Assembly (NCBI GenBank): GCA_963695105.1
Contig: CAVOGC010000040.1
Span: forward strand, 79,140 to 143,139
Length of the DNA: 64,000 nt
Source: Competibacter sp963695105
Lineage (GTDB): Bacteria; Pseudomonadota; Gammaproteobacteria; Competibacterales; Competibacteraceae
Reading direction: 5' to 3'
A program made the translations under genes and the position numbers. The notes beneath the pieces were generated by a model, which was not told the origin of the DNA, made no database searches, and saw only the letters and a program-made list of their open reading frames with translations. Positions 26,001-34,296 of this stretch are shown one piece after another. Positions within the stretch are counted from its first letter, which is position 1; every line of letters starts with the position of its first letter.

Positions 26001-27788
26001 ATGAGTCTCGTGGAAGTCAAAGTCCCCGATATCGGCGACTTCAAAGGTGTGGAAATCATCGAAGTGCTGGTCAAACCGGGCGATGCCATCGCCGTGGAAG
26101 ATCCGCTGATCATGCTGGAAAGCGACAAGGCCTCGATGGAAGTGCCCGCGCCCCAGGCCGGGACGGTCGGGGAACTCAAGGTCAAGGTCGGTGACAAGGT
26201 CTCCGAAGGCGATGTCATTCTGATGCTGGAGGCGAGTACCGACCCAGCGGTGACCACCCCGGCCAAGCCCGCCCAGCCCGCGCCCACCCCGCCGCCCGCA
26301 CCCACCCCGCCGCCCGCGCCCGCGCCCGCGGCGGGTTCGTTTGCCGGAAAAACCGATTTCGATTGCGAAATGCTGGTGCTCGGCGCCGGGCCGGGCGGTT
26401 ACAGCGCCGCGTTCCGCGCCGCTGACCTGGGCATGAAGACCGTGCTGGTGGAACGCTACCCAACCTTGGGCGGCGTCTGCCTCAACGTCGGCTGCATTCC
26501 CTCCAAGGCGCTGCTACATGTGGCGGCGGTCATGGACGAGGCGGAACACTTCGCCGATCTGGGCATCGTGTTCGGCAAACCGACCGTGGATCTGGACAAG
26601 CTGCGCGCCCACAAGAGCAAGGTGGTGGGCAAGCTGACCGGCGGGCTGGCGGGCATGGCCAAGGCGCGCAAGGTGGAAACCGTGCGCGGCTACGGCAGCT
26701 TCCTGGACCCGCACCATGTGGAAGTCGAACTCACCACCGGCGACGGCCAGAACAAGACCGGCGAAAAGAAAGTGATCCGCTTCCAGAAGTGCATCGTCGC
26801 CGCCGGCAGTCAGGCGGTGCACTTGCCCTTCATCCCGCAAGACCCGCGCATCGTCGATTCCACCGGCGCGCTGGAACTGCGCTTTATCCCGAAGCGGTTG
26901 CTGGTGATCGGCGGCGGCATCATCGGCCTGGAGATGGCCACGGTCTATTCGACGCTGGGCACCCGCATCGAGGTGGTGGAAATGCTCGACGCCCTGATGC
27001 AGGGTCCCGATCGGGATCTGGTCAAGGTGTGGGAGAAGATGAACGCCGGCCGCTTCGACAAGATCATGCTCAAGACCAAGACGGTCGCGGTCGAGGCCAA
27101 GCCGGAGGGGTTGCTGGTAACGTTCGAAGGCGACAACGCGCCGGCCGAGCCGCAACTTTACGACATGATCCTGCAATCGGCCGGACGCTCGCCCAACGGC
27201 AAGAAGATCGCCGCCGAAAAGGCGGGCATCGCCGTGAGCGACCGCGGCTTCATCCCGGTGGACAAACAACTGCGCACCAACGTCCCGCATATCTTCGCCA
27301 TCGGCGACATCGTCGGCCAACCGATGCTGGCGCACAAGGCGACGCATGAGGGGCATGTCGCCGCCGAAGCCGCCGCCGGGCAGAAGAGCTTCTTCGACGC
27401 CAAAGTGATTCCCGGCGTGGCCTATACCGACCCGGAAGTCGCCTGGGCGGGTTTGACCGAGGCGGAAGCCAAGGCGCAGGGTATCAAGGTGAGCGTGGGC
27501 AAGTTCCCCTGGGCCGCTTCCGGTCGCGCCATCGCCAACGGCCGCGACGAGGGCTTCACCAAGCTGATCTTCGACGAGGACAGCCACCGCATCGTCGGCG
27601 GCGGCATCGTCGGCACCCACGCCGGCGACCTGATCAGCGAGGTGGCCCTGGCCATCGAGATGGGCTGCGACCCCGCCGACATCGGTCTGACCATCCATCC
27701 GCACCCGACCCTGGGCGAGTCGGTCGGCATGGCGGCGGAAGTGTTCGAGGGCGTCTGCACCGATCTGCCGCCCATGCGGAAAAAGTAA
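26001..27788 (+). CDS. lpdA: Dihydrolipoyl dehydrogenase (E3) with N-terminal lipoyl domain
   Basis: 595 residues, longer than a plain E3 (about 475) because a lipoyl domain (residues 1-80, ESDKASMEVPAP) and a Pro/Ala linker precede the flavoprotein. The E3 part has the FAD motif LGAGPGGYSAAFRAADLG, the redox disulfide GGVCLNVGCIPSK, the NAD motif VIGGGIIGLEMATVY and the C-terminal HPHPTLGES with the catalytic His. It reoxidises E2 lipoyl groups with NAD+. It is the last gene of the operon and is followed by a strong terminator. Lipoyl-fused E3 proteins are known in several proteobacteria. Confidence 0.96.
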   Translation: MSLVEVKVPDIGDFKGVEIIEVLVKPGDAIAVEDPLIMLESDKASMEVPAPQAGTVGELKVKVGDKVSEGDVILMLEASTDPAVTTPAKPAQPAPTPPPAPTPPPAPAPAAGSFAGKTDFDCEMLVLGAGPGGYSAAFRAADLGMKTVLVERYPTLGGVCLNVGCIPSKALLHVAAVMDEAEHFADLGIVFGKPTVDLDKLRAHKSKVVGKLTGGLAGMAKARKVETVRGYGSFLDPHHVEVELTTGDGQNKTGEKKVIRFQKCIVAAGSQAVHLPFIPQDPRIVDSTGALELRFIPKRLLVIGGGIIGLEMATVYSTLGTRIEVVEMLDALMQGPDRDLVKVWEKMNAGRFDKIMLKTKTVAVEAKPEGLLVTFEGDNAPAEPQLYDMILQSAGRSPNGKKIAAEKAGIAVSDRGFIPVDKQLRTNVPHIFAIGDIVGQPMLAHKATHEGHVAAEAAAGQKSFFDAKVIPGVAYTDPEVAWAGLTEAEAKAQGIKVSVGKFPWAASGRAIANGRDEGFTKLIFDEDSHRIVGGGIVGTHAGDLISEVALAIEMGCDPADIGLTIHPHPTLGESVGMAAEVFEGVCTDLPPMRKK

Positions 27789-27800
27789 CTCTCGTGGACA

Positions 27801-27835
27801 GCCCCGTTCGCCCCTGAAGGCGGACGGGGCTTTTT
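27801..27835 (+). terminator. Rho-independent terminator of PDH operon
   Basis: A 12-bp stem GCCCCGTTCGCC / GGCGGACGGGGC (one G-T pair) with a six-base loop is followed by TTTTT, 12 bases past the lpdA stop. Confidence 0.9.
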
Positions 27836-27883
27836 CGTGCCATCGCACCCGCCCGCGCATTGCTTGAGCCGGAAAATCCCACC

Positions 27884-28207
27884 ATGCACGACAACGACTT
27901 CGATGAAGAATCGTATGACCCGGAAGCGCCTCGACCGCCCAGCAAGAGCCAGCGCAAGCGGGAGGCCACCGCCTTGCAGGATCTGGGCGAACATCTGGTG
28001 AAGCTCACCCCGGCGCAGTTGCGGCGGGTGCCGCTGCCGGAAGAATTATTGGCCGCGGTCCAGGCGGCGCAGGCCATCCCGCAGCGAGGGGCGCGCAAAC
28101 GGCAACTGCAACTCATCGGCAAGCTGATGCGCCGGATCGACGAATTGGAAACGGAAGCAATCCGCGCCGCGCTGGCCACGGTTTATCCCGTGTCGCCGAG
28201 CCGGTAG
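27884..28207 (+). CDS. DarP/YjgA-like ribosome-associated protein, C-terminally truncated
   Basis: About 107 residues from the ATG at 27884. It matches the N-terminal and middle part of YjgA/DarP (DUF615), which takes part in late 50S assembly: SKSQRKREATALQDLGEHLV, LRRVPLPEEL and GARKRQLQLIGKLMRR. E. coli YjgA is 183 residues. Here the similarity stops around EAIRAALATVY and the frame ends soon after, so the last 70 or so residues (including the usual helical HxxE...RDRL region) are missing. The 3' end overlaps the 3' end of the opposing response regulator by 25 bases. A deletion junction near 28180 is the likely cause. Confidence 0.75.
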   Translation: MHDNDFDEESYDPEAPRPPSKSQRKREATALQDLGEHLVKLTPAQLRRVPLPEELLAAVQAAQAIPQRGARKRQLQLIGKLMRRIDELETEAIRAALATVYPVSPSR

Positions 28208-28845
28208 CCCACTCCGCGCACGGTGCGGATGATCCGGGGATCGAACTTGCGGCGCAGATTGTGGACATGTACCTCGACGGCGTTGCTTTCCACCTCCTCG
28301 CCCCAGCCGTACAGCCGATCCTCCAGTTGCTCGCGGGACAATACCGAGCCCGGCGTTTCCAGCAGCGCGTGCAGCAGCGCGAATTCCCGCCCCGACAGTT
28401 GCACCGCTTGTCCACGATACTCGACCGTATGCGCGACCGGATCGAGCCGGAATGATCCGACCTCGATCAAATCCCGCGCCCGCCCGGCCTGCCGGCGCAG
28501 CAGCGCCCGCATCCGCGCCAGCAGTTCGGCCAGATCGAACGGCTTGACCAGATAATCGTCGGCGCCGCTGTCCAAACCCATGACCCGGTCCGGCACCGCA
28601 TCGCGGGCGGTGAGAATCAGAACCGGCACGGCGTTTCCGCGCTGACGCCAGTCGCGCAACACCGCCAGCCCATCCTTCTTCGGCAGGCCCAAATCCAGCA
28701 GCACCAGCGCATAGTCGGTCGTCTCCAGCGCCAGCTCCGCGCCGTGTCCGTCCCGCACCCAGTCCACGGCAAACCCTTCGCCGCGCAAGCCCTTGCGCAG
28801 GCTGTCGCCGATCATTGCGTCATCTTCCACCAGCAGTACGCGCAT
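28183..28845 (-). CDS. OmpR-family response regulator, orphan
   Basis: 220 residues from the ATG at 28845, with GGAG upstream; another ATG lies at 28863. The receiver domain has acidic residues 7-9, phosphoacceptor Asp51 in LLDLGLPKKDG, and Lys in YLVKPFDLAELLAR. The C-terminal winged helix has SGREFALLHALLE and NLRRKFDPRIIRTVRGVGYRL. It resembles the QseB/PmrA/TctD type. Such genes are normally followed by their histidine kinase. Here the downstream position is occupied by the truncated darP, and no partner is adjacent. The protein itself looks complete. Confidence 0.92.
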   Translation of the reverse strand: MRVLLVEDDAMIGDSLRKGLRGEGFAVDWVRDGHGAELALETTDYALVLLDLGLPKKDGLAVLRDWRQRGNAVPVLILTARDAVPDRVMGLDSGADDYLVKPFDLAELLARMRALLRRQAGRARDLIEVGSFRLDPVAHTVEYRGQAVQLSGREFALLHALLETPGSVLSREQLEDRLYGWGEEVESNAVEVHVHNLRRKFDPRIIRTVRGVGYRLGDTG

Positions 28846-28890
28846 CGCCAACACTCCATTCAATCCGATCGATTCAATACAACCGGGCCG

Positions 28891-30129
28891 ATGGGCTTAC
28901 AATCGCCCGACTTCCGCTTTCATGCGACCGGAGAACCCGCCCTGACCCAACCATCGCTGTCCTGGCTGCTGCTGCTCGGCGCGCTGACCGCCTTTGCGCC
29001 GATGTCGATCGACATGTATCTGCCCAGCCTGCCAGCCATCGCCGCCGCGTTCGCCGCCGACCCCGCCGCCGCTCAATACACCCTGGCCAGCTTCTTCATC
29101 GGGCTGGCCTTGGGTCAGGCGGTCTATGGCCCGCTCGCCGATCGCTATGGCCGCAAGCCGCCGTTGTATGCCGGACTGGCGCTCTACATCGTGGCCTCGG
29201 TCGGCTGCGCGCTGGCGCCCGACATCGCCACGCTGACGGCGCTGCGTTTCGTGCAGGCGGCGGGCGGTTGCGCCGGCGTGGTGATCGCCCGCGCCGTGGT
29301 GCGCGACCGTTTCGACGCGCGGACCTCGGCCAAAGTCTACTCGCTGCTGATGCTGGTGATGGGACTGGCGCCGATCCTGGCCCCGATCATGGGCGGCTGG
29401 ATTCTGGTGTTGGCCGGCTGGCGCGCGATTTTTGGGGCGCTGGCTCTGTTCGGGCTGGTCACCCTGATCCTCGGTTGGCGCTATCTGCCGGAAACCCGCC
29501 CGGCGGACACTGTCGGCAGCGCCGGAGTCGGCGCGGCGTTGCGGGTCTATGGCGAGCTGTTGCGCGACCGGCGCTTCATCGGCTATGCCCTGAGCGGCGG
29601 TTTCGCGCTGGGCGGCATGTTCGCCTACATCACCGGCTCGCCGCATGTGTTCATCGAGTTGTACGGCGTGCCGGCGCAGTCCTTCGGCTGGCTGTTCGGA
29701 CTCAACGCGCTGGGACTGATCGCCAGCTCGCAGTACAACCGCCGGCTGCTGACGCATCACAGCGCCGACGCGATCCTGCGTCGCGCCAACCGCGCGACCG
29801 TGCTGCTGGGGCTGGGGCTGCTGGCGGTTGCGGCCGGCGGCTGGGGTGGCCTGCCGGTACTGCTGATACCGCTGTTCGGCTATATCGCCAGCCTCGGCTT
29901 CACCGGACCGAACGCGATGGCCTGCGCGCTGGCCGATCAGGGCGGTCGCGCCGGCAGCGCCTCGGCCCTGATCGGCACGCTGCAATTTGCAGTAGCGACA
30001 GTTTCCAGCATGTTGGTCGGATTGCTGGGCAATGGCTCGGCGCTGCCGATGGCGGCGGTCATCGCCGGCTGCGGTGTGCTGGCCTACATCGCCCATCGCA
30101 TCCTGGTTGGGGACGGGATGCTCGAATGA
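28891..30129 (+). CDS. Bcr/CflA-type MFS drug exporter
   Basis: 412 residues from the ATG at 28891. It is a 12-helix MFS protein. Subfamily features are the start FAPMSIDMYLPSLPAIAAAF, the loop motif GQAVYGPLADRYGRKPPLYAGL between helices 2 and 3, and ARAVVRDRF after helix 4. These mark the Bcr/CflA group, proton antiporters for drugs or small metabolites. It is divergent from the OmpR-family regulator with 45 bases between starts, so it could be under that regulator's control. Confidence 0.9.
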   Translation: MGLQSPDFRFHATGEPALTQPSLSWLLLLGALTAFAPMSIDMYLPSLPAIAAAFAADPAAAQYTLASFFIGLALGQAVYGPLADRYGRKPPLYAGLALYIVASVGCALAPDIATLTALRFVQAAGGCAGVVIARAVVRDRFDARTSAKVYSLLMLVMGLAPILAPIMGGWILVLAGWRAIFGALALFGLVTLILGWRYLPETRPADTVGSAGVGAALRVYGELLRDRRFIGYALSGGFALGGMFAYITGSPHVFIELYGVPAQSFGWLFGLNALGLIASSQYNRRLLTHHSADAILRRANRATVLLGLGLLAVAAGGWGGLPVLLIPLFGYIASLGFTGPNAMACALADQGGRAGSASALIGTLQFAVATVSSMLVGLLGNGSALPMAAVIAGCGVLAYIAHRILVGDGMLE

Positions 30130-30163
30130 CCAAACCCTCGCGGACCCTTGACGGAGGTTGCTC

Positions 30164-30616
30164 TTGAAAATCTGGATCGACGCGGACGCCTGCCCGGCGC
30201 CGGTGAAAATCATCGTGTTCCGCGCCTCGCAACGGGTCGGCGTACTGGTCACCCTGGTCGCCAACCAACGGCTGCAAACGCCACCCTCGCCTCTGATCAC
30301 GGCGGTACAGGTCAGTCAGGGCTTCGACGAGGCCGATGATTACATCGTGCAACAGGCCACCGCCAACGACCTGGTCATTACCGCCGATATCCCGCTGGCG
30401 GCACGCCTGGTGGAACGGGGCGTGCCGGCGCTCAACCCGCGCGGCGAGCTGTACACTCAGGATAACGTGCGGGAGCGGCTGGCCCTGCGCAACCTCAAGG
30501 AAGAACTGCGCTCGGCGGGCACCCTGACCGGCGGTCCACCGCCTTACAACGACCGTGACAAGCAAGCGTTCGCCAACGGTCTGGATCGTTGGCTGGCGCG
30601 CTGTCGGACCCGCTAG
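30164..30616 (+). CDS. YaiI/YqxD family protein (UPF0178)
   Basis: 150 residues from a TTG at 30164, chosen because GGAGG lies 6 bases upstream; a TTG at 30158 would leave no spacing. It matches the UPF0178 (DUF188) family: KIWIDADACPAPVK at the start, NQRLQTP, GFDEADDYIV, LVITADIPLAARLVE and LNPRGELYT. The fold is PIN/NYN-like with conserved aspartates. The role is not settled. A perfect 20-bp palindrome overlaps its stop codon. Confidence 0.9.
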   Translation: MKIWIDADACPAPVKIIVFRASQRVGVLVTLVANQRLQTPPSPLITAVQVSQGFDEADDYIVQQATANDLVITADIPLAARLVERGVPALNPRGELYTQDNVRERLALRNLKEELRSAGTLTGGPPPYNDRDKQAFANGLDRWLARCRTR

Positions 30617-30624
30617 CGGGTCCG
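30605..30624. terminator. Perfect palindrome at the yaiI-like stop codon
   Basis: CGGACCCGCTAGCGGGTCCG is a perfect 20-bp palindrome with the TAG stop at its centre. It could form a stable hairpin in the transcript. No T-tract follows, so a role as terminator or 3'-end stabiliser is only possible. Confidence 0.4.
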
Positions 30625-30735
30625 AACCCAGGGAGTCATCCGGGTTGCCGCCATGGGATCGAAACTTTCAAGCCGATGCTCTTGAATTCCAGCGGATGAT
30701 CGAGCGATGGGTACTGGCGCATATCCCGCTCCACC

Positions 30736-31971
30736 CTACTCCCTCATCTTCCTGTTCCCCAGCAGCAGCCAAACCCAAGTGATCAACTGCCCTCCCAGCA
30801 CCAACCCGAACGCCCAGCGATACCCCATGTCGGCGTAACCGCCGCCCGCCAGCGGCCAGTGATTGATGATGGCGCCCATGCCCCACTGCCCGGCGAACGC
30901 CGCCACGAACACCAACAGGTTCAACGCCGTATTGACCCGCCCCGACAGCGCGAGCGGAAAGGACTGCGACAGCACCGCGTAGCTCAGCACTCCGCTGGTG
31001 CCGAAAAACCCGAACAACACCCACAACGGCAACAGCGGCCCCCAATCGAGCAGAATCGCCAGTTGCGCCCCCATGAACAGCACCATCCCGCCGGCCGACA
31101 CCGCCAGCGGCGGGATGCCGTGCCGGGTCAACCGGTAGGCCAGTTGCCCCATGCCCAGAAAGCCCGCCACCATCGCCGCCGCGATCCAGAACAGATGGCC
31201 AGCCGCCGCCAGCTTGTCCAAACCGGACACATCGCGCAGCCATGGACCCGCCCATAAGCCCTGAATCGCCAGGAATGACGCCTGCGATAGCACGGCGCCC
31301 GGCGCGATCCGCCAGAATACCGGACTGCGGAACAGACCTGCTGTCTCCCGCCATTGCGTCCGCCAATCGCCGACCACCGCTTCGTCACTTTCCCGTTCCG
31401 GCACCGTCAGCAGCAGGGCGACCGCGACCAGGAAGCTCAAGCCCGCCAGCACGACGAACAAGCCGCGCCAGTCGGTCAGTTTCAGCGCGGCTTCCACCGG
31501 CGCGGTGGCGACCAGCGCCCCCAGACCGCCGGCCGCCAGCACCCAGCCGTTGACCGCCGGCAGCCGCGCGGCCGGAAACCACAGCACGAACGCCTTGAAG
31601 CTGGCCATCAGACAGGCCGACACGCCCAGCCCGATCAACCCCCGCCCCAGCAGCAACTCCACCGCGCTGCCGCTGACCGCGAACAGCCCGGCGCCGGCCG
31701 CCGCGAACAACAGCAGCGTCGCCTCCACCCGGCGCGGTCCGAATCGGTCCAGCAGAATGCCCAACGGCAGTTGAAACGCGGCGAAGGTCAGAAAATAGAC
31801 GCTGGTCAGCAGGCCGAGATCGGTGGCGTCCAAGCGCAGTTCGGCGACCAGATAGGGCGACAGCACCGCGTTGATGGTGCGGTACAGATAGGACAGAAAA
31901 TAACCGGCGGCAAAAGGCAGGAAAATCCGCGCCACCACGGCTTGGGTGGACAATACTCCCGCGCCGCTCAT
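30736..31971 (-). CDS. MFS transporter (NNP/phthalate-permease-like)
   Basis: 411 residues from the ATG at 31971, which overlaps the end of the upstream methyltransferase gene by four bases. The open frame continues upstream only as shadow over that gene. It has twelve predicted helices, an FAAGYFLSYLYRTINAVLSP first helix and the loop QLPLGILLDRFGPRRVEATL typical of MFS. It is a single-gene permease; the substrate is not evident. The overlap suggests translational coupling to the TPMT-like gene. Confidence 0.85.
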   Translation of the reverse strand: MSGAGVLSTQAVVARIFLPFAAGYFLSYLYRTINAVLSPYLVAELRLDATDLGLLTSVYFLTFAAFQLPLGILLDRFGPRRVEATLLLFAAAGAGLFAVSGSAVELLLGRGLIGLGVSACLMASFKAFVLWFPAARLPAVNGWVLAAGGLGALVATAPVEAALKLTDWRGLFVVLAGLSFLVAVALLLTVPERESDEAVVGDWRTQWRETAGLFRSPVFWRIAPGAVLSQASFLAIQGLWAGPWLRDVSGLDKLAAAGHLFWIAAAMVAGFLGMGQLAYRLTRHGIPPLAVSAGGMVLFMGAQLAILLDWGPLLPLWVLFGFFGTSGVLSYAVLSQSFPLALSGRVNTALNLLVFVAAFAGQWGMGAIINHWPLAGGGYADMGYRWAFGLVLGGQLITWVWLLLGNRKMRE

Positions 31972-32651
31972 CGCGCGGATACTGGCGCGGCCCCCGGGCG
32001 CTGGCACAACCGGTATACCCGCTCCAACAGCCAGGTCAGGCCCCGCTCCCGCCAGCGCGACTCCTCCGCCAATGCATCGCGGGTGTCGAGCAACTCCACC
32101 TCGTGCGTCGCCTGGTACAGCGCCCGCACTTCCGCCTCGCCGACCGCGAACGGCGGCCCCGCCAGCACGCTCTGGTCGTACTCCAAGGTCACCAGCAGCA
32201 CCCGGATGCCGGGCGGCAGGATGGTGTCGAGATGGCGGGCGTAGCGCTCGCGCATCGGTGGCGGCAGCGCAATCAGCGAAGCCCGGTCGTAAACACCGGC
32301 GCAATCGACGAGATGGTACGGTTCCAGATCGAAAAAATCGCCGAGCAGAATACGGATCTCATCGACTTCCCAGATCTCGAACGCCCCTTCCCGCCAGCGC
32401 CGCGGCCGAAGTCCGTTCTCGACGAAAAACGCCTCGACCGCGAGAAGGCTGATTTCCACCCCGGTCACCGGATGGCCTTCGCCGGCCAACCACAACAGGT
32501 CGCGGCTCTTGCCGCACAGCGGAGCGAACACCCGCTGGCCGGGAGTCAGGTCGAGTCGGCTCCAGAATTGCTGAAGGTGGACGTTGATGTCCTGCTGGTG
32601 AAAACCGATCTCGCTTCGTTCCCAGCGCTCGTGCCAAAAACTCAATTCCAT
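31968..32651 (-). CDS. tpm: Thiopurine S-methyltransferase family protein
   Basis: 227 residues. It matches bacterial TPMT: FWHERWERSEIGFHQQDIN at the start, VFAPLCGKSRDLLWLAGEGH (SAM-binding motif), VTGVEISLLAVEAFF, and the DRASLIALPPPMRERYARHL segment. SAM-dependent S-methylation of thiopurines is the family activity. In bacteria it is linked to tellurite/selenite methylation, which is not shown here. It is coupled by overlap to the MFS transporter. Confidence 0.9.
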   Translation of the reverse strand: MELSFWHERWERSEIGFHQQDINVHLQQFWSRLDLTPGQRVFAPLCGKSRDLLWLAGEGHPVTGVEISLLAVEAFFVENGLRPRRWREGAFEIWEVDEIRILLGDFFDLEPYHLVDCAGVYDRASLIALPPPMRERYARHLDTILPPGIRVLLVTLEYDQSVLAGPPFAVGEAEVRALYQATHEVELLDTRDALAEESRWRERGLTWLLERVYRLCQRPGAAPVSAR

Positions 32652-32681
32652 GGTTGCGCATCCACGGTTGGGTGAAAAAGG

Positions 32682-34142
32682 TCAGCCCGGCCACCAGGCG
32701 CGGGAGGTGAACAGCGCGCCTGCTCCCTGCAACAGATAACGCAGGTCCTTACCCGCGCCGCGCTGGCGAGTGTAGAAAACGTCGCTCATCAGCCGCGTCT
32801 CGCGCGGCGCGCCGGCCGGTAAAGTCAGTTGGGTGGGGCCGATCAGCCCGGCCGGCGCCTGATCGCCGAGCCGCTCCCAGTCTTCTCGCCGGCTGGCGGC
32901 CTGCTCCGGGGTCAGCGGCTCCACGCCCACCAGCCGCAGATCGCCGCTCACCACCGCCAGCAGGCGCGGCAGGTAGCGCAGCAGCGGAATCGAGGTCGCC
33001 CATTCCCTGGCGACGAACACTCGCCGCTGGCGCGTGCCGAACTGGTCGAACTCTGGATGATTGCCGCGCAGCCGGGTCTCGCGCAGAGGGTCGTTGAAAT
33101 TCTCGGTCAGCGCGGCAGCCAGCGCCAGCGGCCACAACGGCAGCGAAAACAAGAGCAGCAGCAAGCCCAGCAAGCGGTCGAGCGGTCCGGCCAGCACGTC
33201 GCCCAGCGTCACTTCGCGCGGATCGGCCGGCAGGAAGGTCTCGACCACCGGCAGCACCGCCCCGGTATCGACCCGGATCAGTTGATTGCCCCGGACGATG
33301 GCGTTTTGTACGTCCAAGCGCTCGCCGATGTAGGTATCCGGCAGCACCACGCTGTCGCGCAGAATGGCGTGGCGATCCACGGTCACCCGGTTGGCGATCA
33401 CCACTTCGCCGCGAAACTCGGCGCTGGCTTCAACTCGGCAGTTCCCGCCAACGAAGGCGACGCCCTGCCGCAGGCTGCGCGGCGATACCTTGGAGCGCGG
33501 CCCCACGGTCAGCCCCGGCGCCACCTGCCGGCCCGGCGCTATCAGGCCCGGAAAGCGGCCAGCGGCGGCGTCGAGATTGGCCCGATGGTAGGCGCGCGGC
33601 GATTCCAGCCGGTTCAGGGCGGCGCCGGGCAATTCCACCACTGGCCAGGTAGGAGGCATCTCAACCGGCTCGACGGACCAGCGCAGCGGTTCCAGCCCGC
33701 CCCGGCCACCGGATCGGTGCAGACACAGGCTCACCGGCGCATCCGCGGCCCCGCCGTACACCACCGGACCGGTCGCCTCGCCCGCCAACCGTAAAAACTC
33801 GCCCAGCGCCGCGCCATGCAGTACATCACCCCGCAAGGCGAGCAACTCGCCGGCCAAATGGGACTCGGCGATTTCCACCACGACATCTGGATCTTCCTCG
33901 CCGCGAGTGAGAACGTACTCCAGCCGCATCCCCCAGCGGCTACCGTCGCCCAGCGCCGCCCGCAGTTCGTCGGCGAAAGGCGAAACCGCCACCACCGCCT
34001 CGCGCAGGCCGGCGGCGACCAGCGCTTCCAGCGTGTGCTCCAACACCGATTTGCCCGTCACCGGCAACAGCGCGGCGCAGGTTCGATCGGTCAGCGGCTC
34101 CAGTTCCCGGCCCAGTCGGTCGGCGAAAATCAGCGCTTGCAT
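32682..34142 (-). CDS. Nucleotidyltransferase / beta-helix / sugar-transferase fusion
   Basis: 486 residues from the ATG at 34142. The open frame continues upstream as the out-of-frame end of the phosphopantetheinyl transferase. Three parts can be seen. First, an NDP-sugar nucleotidyltransferase-like domain (about 1-190; CAALLPVTGKSVLEHTLEAL). Second, a left-handed beta-helix (about 195-285; VGGNCRVEASAEFRGEVVIA hexapeptides). Third, a C-terminal part with one hydrophobic segment (LLGLLLLLFSLPLWPLALAA) and bacterial sugar-transferase features (FGTRQRRV, IPLLRYLPRLLAVVSGDLRLVG). The last resembles WcaJ/PglC phosphoglycosyl transferases that load the first sugar phosphate on undecaprenyl phosphate. 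The fused layout is unusual. No other polysaccharide genes are adjacent except galE 1.5 kb away. Confidence 0.7.
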   Translation of the reverse strand: MQALIFADRLGRELEPLTDRTCAALLPVTGKSVLEHTLEALVAAGLREAVVAVSPFADELRAALGDGSRWGMRLEYVLTRGEEDPDVVVEIAESHLAGELLALRGDVLHGAALGEFLRLAGEATGPVVYGGAADAPVSLCLHRSGGRGGLEPLRWSVEPVEMPPTWPVVELPGAALNRLESPRAYHRANLDAAAGRFPGLIAPGRQVAPGLTVGPRSKVSPRSLRQGVAFVGGNCRVEASAEFRGEVVIANRVTVDRHAILRDSVVLPDTYIGERLDVQNAIVRGNQLIRVDTGAVLPVVETFLPADPREVTLGDVLAGPLDRLLGLLLLLFSLPLWPLALAAALTENFNDPLRETRLRGNHPEFDQFGTRQRRVFVAREWATSIPLLRYLPRLLAVVSGDLRLVGVEPLTPEQAASRREDWERLGDQAPAGLIGPTQLTLPAGAPRETRLMSDVFYTRQRGAGKDLRYLLQGAGALFTSRAWWPG

Positions 34143-34296
34143 GGTCACCGGACGGCGATGGAAAGTCGTTGAGCGGCAACGTTCGCGCAACCGCGCCTTG
34201 CGCGGGATGAAGGAACGGGAGATCGTCGGGAAGCGGCTGACCAGACAGGCTGGGCGAATCGTGGATTGACGCTCGAATTTGGATTCATGGTTAGGG

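Noticed and set aside
21563..26305. A 1580-codon antisense open frame
   Set aside because: It lies opposite aceE, aceF and part of lpdA. His/Gly/Arg-rich residues without motifs show it is a shadow of high-GC coding sequence.
26001..27788. Lipoyl domain fused to E3 as a novelty
   Set aside because: Lipoyl-E3 fusions are already known in several proteobacterial PDH operons.
28897..30300. 467-codon antisense frame over the Bcr/CflA gene
   Set aside because: Gln/Arg-rich shadow; the plus strand carries a clear 12-helix MFS transporter.
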